64,000 bases of DNA from positions 186,001-250,000 of the forward strand of contig CAWGUD010000016.1 of NCBI GenBank assembly GCA_963825685.1, read 5' to 3'. Position 1 is the stretch's first letter. Every line of letters begins with the position of its first letter. Source of the stretch: JAOUEA01 sp963825685. Lineage in GTDB: Bacteria; Actinomycetota; UBA4738; HRBIN12. Below, piece after piece: positions 1 to 9,076 of this stretch. Both the position numbers and the translations under genes were made by a program. The notes under the pieces were generated by a model. The model searched no databases. It saw only the letters and a list, made by a program, of their open reading frames with translations, and had not been told where the DNA came from.

Positions 1-148
1 CTTCTCCGTCGGGGGGTTCCGTCTCGGTATCGGTGGAGAGTCCTCGTAGCTTGAGCCGGCCGGGCGAGGTGGGTCGGTGACGTCCGTCACGACGAGAGCC
101 CGTCCGATGGGGATCGACGAAGGGTGAAGGAACGCGACCTGGCGGCCG

Positions 149-731
149 ATGATGCAGGTCATGGAGGATGCCAAGCGTTCTGCGGGGCGATGGTTCCGGT
201 CTCGGGGCTCGAAGTCTGGCTCGCCGGCGAGCGAGGAGCCGAGCGTCGAGCCGTCGGTCGAACCGCTCGTCGAGGCCGACGTGGAGGCTCCCGCCGGACC
301 CGACGTGCCGGTCGATGCTCCTCCGCCCGTGATCGCTGCCGCACCCGTCGAGGACGTCGATATGGCACTCGTCGAGGTCGCGCACGAGCGCGACGTGTCG
401 ATCGCGCGGGCGTCAGAAGCCGAGGAGCGTGAGCGCCTGATCCGCGATCGCCTGGCGTCGCTCGCCCCGCTCGAACGCCGGGTCGAGGACGCCGAGCGCC
501 GGGTTCGTGACGCCGAACGACGGCTCGATGAGATCAGCGCGCGGATCGAGGCGGCGACGAGCGGCGAGACCGCTCCGGTCGTCGATGCGTCGCCCGAGCC
601 GGCGGGCCACGACGACGCCGAGCCCCGATCCCTCCGAACCCACCGATGACGTCGCCCGTCAGGCCGCCGATCTGCGGGATCGACTCGCCCGCACGGCCGC
701 GCGGAAGCGGGCGGCGAGGGACGGGCGCTAG
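149..731 (+). CDS. Acidic/proline-rich coiled-coil protein, frameshifted
   Basis: Function not recognised. The N-terminal part is rich in Glu, Pro, Val and Ala (repeats of the type EPSVEPSVEP). Residues about 85-150 are charged and Arg/Glu-rich with heptad-like spacing, which suggests a coiled coil. The reading frame is lost at about 600-625: one frame stops at 649, while the next continues with the same Asp/Arg-rich composition to a TAG at 729-731, so one base is probably missing or extra. ATG 149 is the first start in the coding frame but has no clear ribosome site; an in-frame ATG at 161 is an alternative. It converges on the next gene with one base between the stops. No signal peptide or membrane segment. 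Confidence 0.5.
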
Positions 732-732
732 C

Positions 733-1308
733 TCAGACCGCCAGCGGGTCGACGGCGTAGGTGTCGCGCAGCCGTTGGACCACCTCTGAGGCGGGGAGCA
801 CGAGCCGCGGTGACACGCCGTTGCGTCGAGCGACCGCCAGGTGCTCCTCGCAGACGGGGATCAGCTCGTCGTGCGGGAACCAGCCGACGTGGTCGGGCGT
901 CGACCGACGCGGTTCGCTCATCCAGAAGCAGAACTGACAGATCAACCGCAGCCGCTGCGGATAGGCGTACTGCGCGCGGAACCCGTGCTCGTGCTCGACC
1001 ACCCGGCCCCAGAGCGCGACACGTCCGAGCACGGCGGGGGACCTGGTGCGACGGAGCAGGTCGATCGCGTGCGTGGCGTGCAGCCCGCACGTGCACCGGG
1101 GGTCGGGAGCCTCGTGCCGACGGGACGTGCGGCATGAGGCTTCCACGATCTCGCGAGGTCGCCAGACTCGGGCGCGCTTGGCGACGGGTCGCAGCAACAG
1201 GCCCGTGCCGTCGCGGTGTCCCGTCAGGGCCCACGCACGCCACGCGACGATCGGCTCGGTGCGAACGTCGGTGGCGAGACCCTCGAGCGTCGCGGACCGG
1301 TGGCTCAC
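733..1308 (-). CDS. Conserved hypothetical protein with W/C/H motifs (191 aa)
   Basis: Small soluble protein that I recognise only as a type common in actinomycetes. It has a WRAW motif near residue 23, Cys at 59, 72, 74, 124, 127 and 153 (including CTCG and CQFC pairs), and a central segment reading ALWGRVVEHEHGFRAQYAYP. The Cys pairs and nearby His suggest metal binding, but no catalytic motif is visible. The GTG start at 1308 is chosen because it overlaps the TGA of the upstream small gene (GTGA), which implies translational coupling. No function assigned. Confidence 0.7.
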   Translation of the reverse strand: MSHRSATLEGLATDVRTEPIVAWRAWALTGHRDGTGLLLRPVAKRARVWRPREIVEASCRTSRRHEAPDPRCTCGLHATHAIDLLRRTRSPAVLGRVALWGRVVEHEHGFRAQYAYPQRLRLICQFCFWMSEPRRSTPDHVGWFPHDELIPVCEEHLAVARRNGVSPRLVLPASEVVQRLRDTYAVDPLAV

Positions 1309-1454
1309 GACGGATGACGTTCGGGAACGGCCGGCTCCGGCTCGCGGGCGGGCCGAACCGCGGGTTCGGCCTCGGGGTCGGGCGCGATCTCTCCCGGCAG
1401 TGGCAGCGTCGCCGGCTCGATCTCGATGATCCGCTTGGGCTGTCCGATGTCCAT
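1305..1454 (-). CDS. Small Pro/Glu-rich protein (49 aa)
   Basis: ATG at 1454 follows a purine-rich GGGGGTGA site and opens a 49-residue frame beginning MDIGQPKRIIEIEPATLPLP and ending in a Pro/Glu/Ala-rich tail. The stop TGA overlaps the GTG start of the 191-aa protein, so the two probably form a coupled pair. Small proteins with a similar GxPxR...EP...PLP head occur widely in actinobacteria without a known role; that family statement is from memory. No hydrophobic segment or cysteine. Confidence 0.6.
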   Translation of the reverse strand: MDIGQPKRIIEIEPATLPLPGEIAPDPEAEPAVRPAREPEPAVPERHPS

Positions 1455-1543
1455 CGCTCACCCCCGGAGGGTCTCGGGCGGTCCCGGCTCCCATCGAGCC
1501 TACTCCCGGCCGGCCGTTCTGGGTATCGGCTCCCTGCGGCCGC

Positions 1544-2654
1544 CTAGGCGTCGCGGAGCCGGTAGATCGAGTCGTTGTCGCTGAAGTAGATACTCCCGTT
1601 CGGGCCGACCTCCATCGACAAGACCGACCCCCCCGGGGCAGTGAGCATCGTGATCGGGTCGCCGACGACGTCGTCGCGCGCGGCGTCGAGCGTGACCCGG
1701 CGCACGAGACCGCCGTCGCAGCACGCGCCGAACAGCAGATCGCCGTCACGTCCGGCGAGGCCGCAGCCGTCGCAGAAGGCGGCGCCGGTGATGCCGATCG
1801 TGTTCGAGAAGGTGACCTCGGGCTGGCGGCGCGGCGCGGGTCCGTCCTGGTTCGTGTCGGGACAGTCCTGATCCGGTCCCCAGGCGTAGTTGCCGCCGGG
1901 CCGCACGTCGTTGATCTCGTCGTTGCACTCGGGGCCGTTCTCGGTCTCCCAGAGGTTCTCGGTCTCGGGGTCGAACGTGAAGCCGAAGGAGTTGCGGATG
2001 CCGTAGGCGAAGATGCGACTGCGCCGCCCTCCGATCATCGGGTTCGTGCCGGGTACCGAGCCGTCGGGGTTCATGCGCAGGATCTTGCCGCGCAGGTTCC
2101 CGGTGCGGTCCTGAGCGTTCCTCGCGTTGTGGCCGTCACCGACGATCGCGTAGAGCTTGCCGTCGGGGCCGAACATGATGCGGCCGCCGTTGTGGTACGG
2201 GCTGGAGCTCGCGGGGGTCGTCAGGATCGTCGTGAGTCCCGCGCCCCTCGCCTCCCCGGTCACGGATCCGCACGATCTGGTTGCGGAGCTTCCCTTTCAC
2301 GGTGCGGGTCACGTAGACGTAGACGAACGGCTTCTCGGGCCAGCGCGGGTGCAGCGCGACCCCGAGCGCGCCGCGCTCGCCCGCCCCGCTCACCCCGCGG
2401 ATGCGGAAGAACAGGCGGTCGAAGTCCGTCGTCGGGTTGCGGAAGCGGACCTCACCCGTCGCCCGCTCGAGGTAGACGATCGTGCCGTTGGGCGTGAACG
2501 TGAACGCGGCGGGCCCGTTCAACCCGCCCGCCACCTTCACGGTGTCCACGCCGCCTCCGGCCGCGGCGGGGCCGGCGGCCACGGCGGCGATCAGGGCGGC
2601 GGTGAGCGCGATCGTCAGGGCTCCTGCGAGCGTCTTCGCGGCTCGGATGTGCAT
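1544..2654 (-). CDS. PQQ-dependent sugar dehydrogenase-like secreted protein, frameshifted
   Basis: Glucose/sorbosone dehydrogenase fold (GSDH family, six-bladed beta propeller that in characterised members oxidises sugars with PQQ). ATG 2654 starts a signal peptide (MHIRAAKTLAGAL..., hydrophobic core, AAAG cleavage region). Family motifs follow: NGTIVYLERATGEVRF, GERGALGVALHPRW, HNGGRIMFGPDGKLYAIVGDG, RGKILRMNPDGSVP and ENGPECNDEIN. The frame breaks at about 2244-2258 inside runs of C; joining the halves gives about 370 aa, normal for the family. It is a close paralogue of the next gene upstream on the same strand (60 bp gap), a tandem duplication. Substrate unknown. Confidence 0.85.
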
Positions 2655-2713
2655 CGGGTCCTCGGCCTCCTCATGAATCCTCGGCTCGTGCGTCATCGGT
2701 GGGTCGGCGGGCC

Positions 2714-3880
2714 TCATGCCGGCCTCAGCCGGTAGATGCCCTGTCCGTCGCTGAAGTAGATCCGACCGTCGGGTGCGACCTCCATGGAATACACCGCGCC
2801 GTCGTGGTTCGTCAGGGGAACTTCGGCCGGCGGGCCGGCGAACGACCAGCGCCCGGGCGTGAGCGGGACGTGCATCACCGGCCCGACGGTCGCCTTGCAG
2901 GTGCCGTTCGAGCAGCCCGCGAGCATCGTGCCGTCGTAGCGAGCGCCGAGCCCGCACCGATCGCAGAACGCGACGCCGGTCGCGGCCACGGTCTCCGAGA
3001 ACGTGAACTCGGGCATGCGCCGGGGCTCGGGTCCGTCACGGTTCGTGTCCTCGACCGCCGCTGGTGTGCCGCAGGCCTGTGACGGACCCCAGGCGAAGTT
3101 CCCGCCCGCCACGATGCGGTTCAGCTCGTCGTTGCACTCGGGACCGTTCTCGCTCTCCCACAGCCGCCCGGTGACCGGGTCGAACGCGAAGCCGATCGAG
3201 TTGCGATGACCGAACGACCAGACGGGCGAGGCGAACGGGTTCGTCGCGGGCACCGAGCCGTCGGGGTTCAGGCGCAGGATCTTCCCGCGTGGTTCGTCGG
3301 CGATCGTCTGAGCGGTGCCGGGGTCCTCGCCGCCGTCGCCGATCACGACGTAGAGCTTGCCGTCGGGGCCGAACGCGAGGCGACCGCCGTTGTGGTTGGC
3401 GCGACCGCCGATCGGCGAGTTCAGGAGCACCTCGCGCGAGACCGCCCGGCCGTCGCGGATGCGCAGGCGCAGCAGCTGGTTCCGCAGTTCGCCGCCGGCC
3501 GGGGCCCTCGAGACGTAGACGTAGACCCAGGGTTCACGCGGCCACCGCGGGTGCAGGGCGACCCCCAGCGCACCTCGCTCGCCGTCGCTGTTGACGCCGA
3601 TGATGCGGTGCAGGAGCCGATCGCGGCCCGTGCGAGGGTCGAGCGAGCGCACCGCACCGGTCGCTCGTTCCAGGTACACGATGCGCCCGTTGGGAGCGAA
3701 CGTGAACCCGACCGGCTGCTCGAGCTCGGCGACGGTCACCACGCGGACCGACGGCGCACCGCCGGCGAAGGCCGAGGCCACCGGCGTCGTCGCCATCGCG
3801 ATCGCCGTCGCGGCGATGCCGAGCGTCCTGCGATGTCGTCGCGTGACCGATCCCTCCCGCGTGTGCGCCTCTGGGAGCAT
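2714..3880 (-). CDS. PQQ-dependent sugar dehydrogenase-like secreted protein (388 aa)
   Basis: Intact paralogue of the preceding GSDH-family gene. After a signal peptide (RRHRR, then a hydrophobic stretch ending ASAFAGG) it carries the propeller motifs GERGALGVALHPRWP, NHNGGRLAFGPDGKLYVVIGDG, RGKILRLNPDGSVPATNPF and WESENGPECNDEL. Cys pairs (FCDRCG, AGCSNGTC) near the C-terminus are shared in part with the paralogue and may form disulfides outside the cell. ATG 3880 is the only convenient start, but a GGGAGGG sequence lies about 20 bases inside the frame, so the true start may be internal. The start overlaps that of the divergent molybdoenzyme gene, leaving almost no promoter space. Confidence 0.87.
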   Translation of the reverse strand: MLPEAHTREGSVTRRHRRTLGIAATAIAMATTPVASAFAGGAPSVRVVTVAELEQPVGFTFAPNGRIVYLERATGAVRSLDPRTGRDRLLHRIIGVNSDGERGALGVALHPRWPREPWVYVYVSRAPAGGELRNQLLRLRIRDGRAVSREVLLNSPIGGRANHNGGRLAFGPDGKLYVVIGDGGEDPGTAQTIADEPRGKILRLNPDGSVPATNPFASPVWSFGHRNSIGFAFDPVTGRLWESENGPECNDELNRIVAGGNFAWGPSQACGTPAAVEDTNRDGPEPRRMPEFTFSETVAATGVAFCDRCGLGARYDGTMLAGCSNGTCKATVGPVMHVPLTPGRWSFAGPPAEVPLTNHDGAVYSMEVAPDGRIYFSDGQGIYRLRPA

Positions 3881-3887
3881 GGCTCCC

Positions 3888-6248
3888 GTGACGACGTTGC
3901 CTCCCTCGACGTTCGGCGTGTCGGCCCTCCGTTCTGAAGACCCACGCTTCCTGACGGGTCGCGGCCGGTACGTGGAGAACCTGCCGATCGAGGGCGGCCC
4001 TGCGCGCCGTGTTCGTCCGCTCCATCATGCCGCATGCGCGCCTGAACGCCGTGCAGGTCGATGCCGCCCGTGCGATGCCCGGCGTGGCCGGTGTGTTCAC
4101 CGCCGCCGACCTCGACCTCGCCCGCCTGCCGGCGAGCGGCGTGGTGGAGGGCTCGACCGATGCGCTCGAGGGGCCCTTCGGCCGCGAGGCGCTGGCCCGC
4201 GACGTGGTGCGGTTCGTCGGTGAGGCGATCGCGGTCGTCGTGGCCGAGACCCTCGCGCAGGCCGAGGACGCTTCGGAAGCGGTCATCGGCGACTACGACC
4301 CCCTGCCCGCCGTGACCGACCCGGAGACGGCGCTGGACGCGTCGGCCCCACGCCTGTGGCCCGAGCATGGCTCGAACGTGGTCGCCTCGTTCGAGGCGGC
4401 CTGGGGTGACGACGTCCTCGCCGAGGCCGACGTCGTGGCGCGCGGGCGGTTCGTGAACCAACGCGTCGCGCCGGTGCCCATGGAAGGCAACGCGATCGCC
4501 GTGCAACCGCACGGCGACGGGTCGTTCACGGCATGGGTCTCGACCCAGGTGCCGTTCGACGTCCGCGACGACCTCGCCGACGCCCTCGGGGTGGAGAAGG
4601 ACGCCGTGCGCACGATCGCCCCCGACGTCGGCGGTGGGTTCGGCGCGAAGCTGCAGGTCTACCCCGAGTACCTGGTGGTCGCCGCGGTCGCGGCGAGGCT
4701 CGAGCGCCCCGTTCGTTGGGTCGAGTCCCGGTCGGAGGGGCTCCTCGCGCTCACCCACGGCCGGGGGCAGGTGCAGTATGTCGAGATCGGCGCTCGACGC
4801 GATGGCACGCTCGTGGGTCTGCGGGCGGACCTGATCGCGGACATGGGCGCGTACCCGATCGGGGCCTTCCTGCCGAACACGACGCACGAGATGCTGGCGG
4901 GCGTCTACACGATCCCACGCATCGCCTCGAGGGGGCGCAGCGTCGTGACGAACGCGACGCCGATCGCGCCCTACCGGGGTGCCGGCAGGCCCGAGGCCAC
5001 CGCGCTGATCGAGCGGGCGATCGACCTCGTCGCCGCCGAGCTCGGCATGGACCCTCGCGACGTGCGACGCCGCAACCTGATCCCCCCAGAGGCGTTCCCC
5101 TACCGGACGGCGTCGGGAACCGTGTACGACGTCGGCGAGTACGAGCGCGCGCTGGGCGAGGCGGAGAGGCTCGCCGGGATCGACGCCCTTCGCGCTGAGC
5201 GAGCCGCCCGGCGGGAACGGGGCGATCACATGTCGCTGGGCATCGGCGTCGCCACCTACGTCGAGATCACGTCGTTCAGCTCGAAGGAGTTCGCCGCGGT
5301 CGAGGCCCATCCCGACGGCACGGTCACCGTGACCACGGGGACCTCGCCGCACGGGCAGGGCCATGAGACGGCGTTCGCGCAGCTCGCATCGGGGGTGCTC
5401 GGGGTGCCGTTCGAGGCGATCCGGGTGGTGCATTCCGACACGGGACTCGTGAAGCGGGGGGCGGGCACGTGGGGCTCTCGCTCGCTGCAGGCAGGCGGAT
5501 CGTCGGTGTTCGAGCGCAGTGCGGAGGTGCTCGAGCGGGCGCGAGCGCTCGCGGCGCATCTGCTCGAGGCCGATCCATCCGATCTCGAGGCGGCTCTCGG
5601 TGGCGGGTTCGCGGTGCGCGGCGCGCCCGACCGGTCCCTCTCGCTCTCCGAGCTCGCCAGCGCGTCGCAGGACGCGCCGACGCTGCCGCCGGGCATGGAC
5701 ACGGGGTTGCGCGCCGAGGGCGTCTACCGTGAGCCCGGCTCCACGTTCCCGTTCGGCGCGCACGTCGCCGTGGTCGAGGTGGACACGGAGACCGGCGAGG
5801 TTCGACTCGTGCGGCACGTGGCGGTCGACGACTGCGGCCGTGTGCTGAACCCCGCGTTGGTGGAAGGGCAGGTGCACGGGGGTCTCGGCCCAGGGCATCG
5901 CCCAGGCGCTCTACGAGGAGGTCCGATACGACGAGGCCGGCAACCCGGTCACGTCGACGCTCACGACCTACGCGATGCCGTCGGCGGTCGAGTTCCCACA
6001 CTTCGAGACGACGCGCACCGAGACCCCCACGCCCGTGAACCCCCTGGGGGCCAAGGGCATCGGGGAGTCCGCGACGATCGGCTCCACCCCGGCCGTGCAG
6101 AACGCCGTGATCGACGCGCTCTCGCCGTGGGGTGTGCGCCACCTCGACCTGCCGCTCACGTCGGAGCGTGTCTGGGATGGCCCTGCACGCGGCACGAGCA
6201 AGGAAGCGGAACGCCGACCCCACTTCGTCGGTAGGCTCGCCGTCATGA
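3888..6248 (+). CDS. Xanthine dehydrogenase/CoxL-family molybdopterin subunit, three frame breaks
   Basis: Large molybdopterin-cytosine-dinucleotide subunit of the CO dehydrogenase/xanthine oxidase family. Visible motifs are VGGGFGAK (Mo cofactor), PYRGAGRPE at the active-site loop, which is the form II type (AYRGAGR) rather than the CO-oxidising AYXCSFR, and NPLGAKGIGE with the catalytic Glu. Frames must be joined at about 3991-4000, 5878-5882 and 6174-6176. The last site has TCTGGGATGG; removing one G gives the usual ERVWMALHAAR ending and a TGA overlapping the next ATG. Corrected length is about 787 aa, normal. No FAD (CoxM) or 2Fe-2S (CoxS) partner lies nearby. GTG 3888 has GGGAG 10 bases upstream; ATG 3879 is the alternative. 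Substrate unknown. Confidence 0.88.
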
Positions 6249-8066
6249 GCGATCAACTTCCTGCCTGGGAACGTCGGTTCCGCGCGCCGGTCGTGTCCCT
6301 CCCCCGCTGGGCGCGATCGGCCCCCGAGCGCCTCGTCTTCTGGAGCACGGAGAGCGGCGTCTATCAGGTGCACGTCTGGGACCGGGCGACCGGTCTGCGA
6401 CGACGGGTGACCGACCATCCGGTCGGGGTGACCGCCGGTGAGCTCACCCCCGACGGTGAGCGCGTGCTCTTCTGGCAGGACGAGACCGGCAGCGAGGCCG
6501 GCCAGTGGTACGCGGAGCCGTTCTCCGGTGGTGACGCGGTGCCGTTCCTCACCGGGGTGCCGACGGGCTGGAACCAGGGCCTCGCGCAGATGCCGGGGCT
6601 CGTGGCCGCCGCCATCAGCGACGCCGACGGCTTCGCGGTGTACGTCTCGGCCGACGGCGAGCCGGCGAAGGAGATCTGGCGCAGCACCGAGCACATCGGC
6701 ATCGGGGGCTCGGAGTTCGGGCGTGGGGAGCGGGGCGGGCTCTCGGCCGACGGATCGATGCTCGCGCTCGAGCACGGCGAGCACGGCGACAGCCTGCACC
6801 CCGCGCTTCGGGTCGTCGATCCTCGGACCGGCGCGACGGTCGCCGAGCAGATCGACGACGGCATGGCGTTGCTCGCGTCGTGCTGGTCCCCGCTCGCGGG
6901 TGACCGACGGCTCGTCGTCACCCACGAGCGTGAGGGCGAGGAGCGTCCCGCGATCTGGGACCTCGCGAGCGGCGAGTGGACCGACCTCGATCTCGGTCTC
7001 GCCGGTCCGGTGGAAGCCGTGGACTGGTGGCCCGATGCCGCCTCGCTCCTCGTCGTGCACAACGACGAGGGTCGTGACCGCCTCTACCGATACGAGCTGG
7101 CGTCGGGCTCGCTGACGTCGATCGAGCACGCTCGCGGCACGATCGGCGCGGCGCGCGTGCGACCCGACGGCGACGTGTGGTTCCGGCTCTCGAGCGGGGA
7201 GCACCCCCCGGTCACGCTCGATACGGCCGGCGCCGACGTGGTGCGTGCCGACGGTGATCGCGCGCCGGCCGGCCGCCCGTTCCACTCGTGGCACTTCGAC
7301 AACGGCGAGGGCGATCGGGTGCACGGCTTCTACGTCACGCCCGAAGGCGACGGGCCGTTCCCGGTGATGATGTTCGTGCACGGGGGGCCGACCGGGCAGG
7401 ACACCGACGCGTGGGATCCCGAGGTGCTGGCCTACGTCGACATGGGGTTCGCGGTCGCCATGGTGAACTACCGGGGGTCCACGGGGTACGGGCGTGAGTG
7501 GCGCGACCGCCTGATCGGCGACGTCGGCGGCCCCGAGCTCGTCGACGTGAACGCCGGGCTGGCGGACCTCGTCGCGCGCGGCATCGGCGACCCCGCTCGC
7601 GCGGTCGTCGGCGGCTGGTCCTGGGGCGGCTACATCACGGTGATGGAGCTCTGCAAGCACCCCGACATGTGGCTGGCGGGTGTGGCCGGCATCCCCGTCG
7701 GCGACTACGAGCTCAGCTACGAGGACCTCTCGCCCGAGCTGCAGGCGTACGACCGGGCCCTGCTGGGCGGCACCCCCGACCAGGTGCCCGAGCTGATGCG
7801 AGACCGCAACCCGATCCATTTCGCCGACGATGTGCAAGGCGCCGATGATCTTCCTGATCGGGGAGAACGACTCTCGGTGTCCCCTGCGCCAGGCGATGGC
7901 GTTCGTCGACAAGCTCCGTGAGCGCAACCACCCGCACGAGGTCGTGCTGTTCGGCACGGGCCACGGCTCGAACGACATCGACGAGGAGATCCGCCAGATG
8001 CGAGCGATCCTGGGCTTCCTCGAGCGTTCCGTGCCCGGCGTTCGGATGCCGAGCGTCGAGCCATGA
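6245..8066 (+). CDS. S9 family (prolyl-oligopeptidase-type) serine peptidase, frameshifted
   Basis: N-terminal propeller-like region of about 380 residues with repeated WDLASGEW/DRLYRYE blade motifs, followed by an alpha/beta-hydrolase domain. Catalytic residues are visible: Ser in GGWSWGGY, Asp in GENDSRCP, His in GTGHGSND. The oxyanion region FVHGGPTGQ is typical of S9C acylaminoacyl peptidases. The frame breaks at about 7832 (TGTGCAAGG), just before CKAPMIFLIGEND; after repair the protein is about 606 aa. The ATG overlaps the repaired stop of the CoxL-like gene and its own TGA overlaps the next ATG, so all three are co-translated. No signal peptide, so probably cytoplasmic peptide turnover. 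Confidence 0.88.
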
Positions 8067-8962
8067 CGATCCTGGTCACCGGTGCGACCGGCGCGATCGG
8101 CGCACGGCTCGTCGATCGACTCGTGGTCGAGGGCCGGGCGCCTCGGGTCGCGTCCCGTCGCCCGTCCACCCTGCGCGAGCGATGGCCCGACCTGCCGGCG
8201 GTCGAGCTCGACGTGCTGCGGCCGGCGACGATCGGACCGGTCCTCGAAGGCGTGACGGCCGCCTACTACCTGGTGCACTCGATGGAACCGGCGGCGGCCG
8301 GGGACTTCCGTGAGCGCGACGCGGAGGCCGCAGGGTTCTTCGGCGAGGCCGCGCGCGCGGCCGGGGTCGAGCGCGTGATCTACCTGGGTGGCCTGGGCCA
8401 AGACGATGCGGATCTGTCCGAGCATCTCGCGAGCCGGCACGAGACGGGCCGCATCCTCGCGGAGTCGGGTCCGCCGTTGCTCGAGTTCCGGGCCGCGATG
8501 GTCGTGAGCGCGGACAGCGCGTCGTTCACGATGCTCACCGACCTCGTGAACCGGCTGCCCGCGATGGTGGTGCCACGCTGGGTCGACACACCGTCGCAGC
8601 CGATCGCCGTCGACGACGTGCTCTCCTACCTCGTCGCCGGGCTCGAGACCCCGCTGGACGAGCAACGCACGGTCGTGGAGATCGGTGGTCCCGACGTCAC
8701 GACCTACCGGCGCATGATCGAGACGGTTGCGGCCGAACGAGGTCGACATCCTCTGATCGTCGGCGTGCCGCTGCTCACCCCGCGCCTCTCCTCGTACTGG
8801 TGCGGGCTGACCACCTCGGTTCCGGCGGCGCTCGCCCGGCCGCTGATCGAGGGGATGTCTACGCCGATGGTCGTGCACGACGACGAGGCACGCCGACGGT
8901 TCCCGACGATCGAGCCGATGCCGTTCCGCGAGGCGCTCCGCCGCGCGTTCGCGGCGTCGTGA
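8063..8962 (+). CDS. NAD(P)-binding SDR-family protein (YbjT/NmrA-like)
   Basis: Atypical short-chain dehydrogenase of 299 aa. The N-terminal Rossmann motif GATGAIGARL (residues 7-16) follows strand MTILVT. AAYYLVHSM and YLGGLGQD match the atypical SDR group that includes YbjT and NmrA-like proteins, which usually lack the YxxxK catalytic pair, and no clear YxxxK is present. The start ATG overlaps the TGA of the S9 peptidase (ATGA). Function is unknown; these proteins may be redox sensors or quinone reductases. The 113-bp gap after it holds the next gene's promoter region. Confidence 0.8.
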   Translation: MTILVTGATGAIGARLVDRLVVEGRAPRVASRRPSTLRERWPDLPAVELDVLRPATIGPVLEGVTAAYYLVHSMEPAAAGDFRERDAEAAGFFGEAARAAGVERVIYLGGLGQDDADLSEHLASRHETGRILAESGPPLLEFRAAMVVSADSASFTMLTDLVNRLPAMVVPRWVDTPSQPIAVDDVLSYLVAGLETPLDEQRTVVEIGGPDVTTYRRMIETVAAERGRHPLIVGVPLLTPRLSSYWCGLTTSVPAALARPLIEGMSTPMVVHDDEARRRFPTIEPMPFREALRRAFAAS

Positions 8963-9076
8963 TGGATTGCACGGCAATGACCGGGTGCGGAGAGGGGGCT
9001 TCCAACCAGGGCCGCCGTCGTGGCAGGATGACGATCGGTTCGGCAGCGACCGAGCCGGAGGGGGCGCGAGGAACCG

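Noticed and set aside
77..90. GTGACG-TC-CGTCAC inverted repeat near the window start
   Set aside because: Short arms and no supporting promoter or conserved context; common by chance in GC-rich DNA.
1..148. Possible gene at the window start
   Set aside because: No start with a ribosome site or convincing protein before 149; a GTG at 124 opens an Arg-rich frame typical of shadow sequence.
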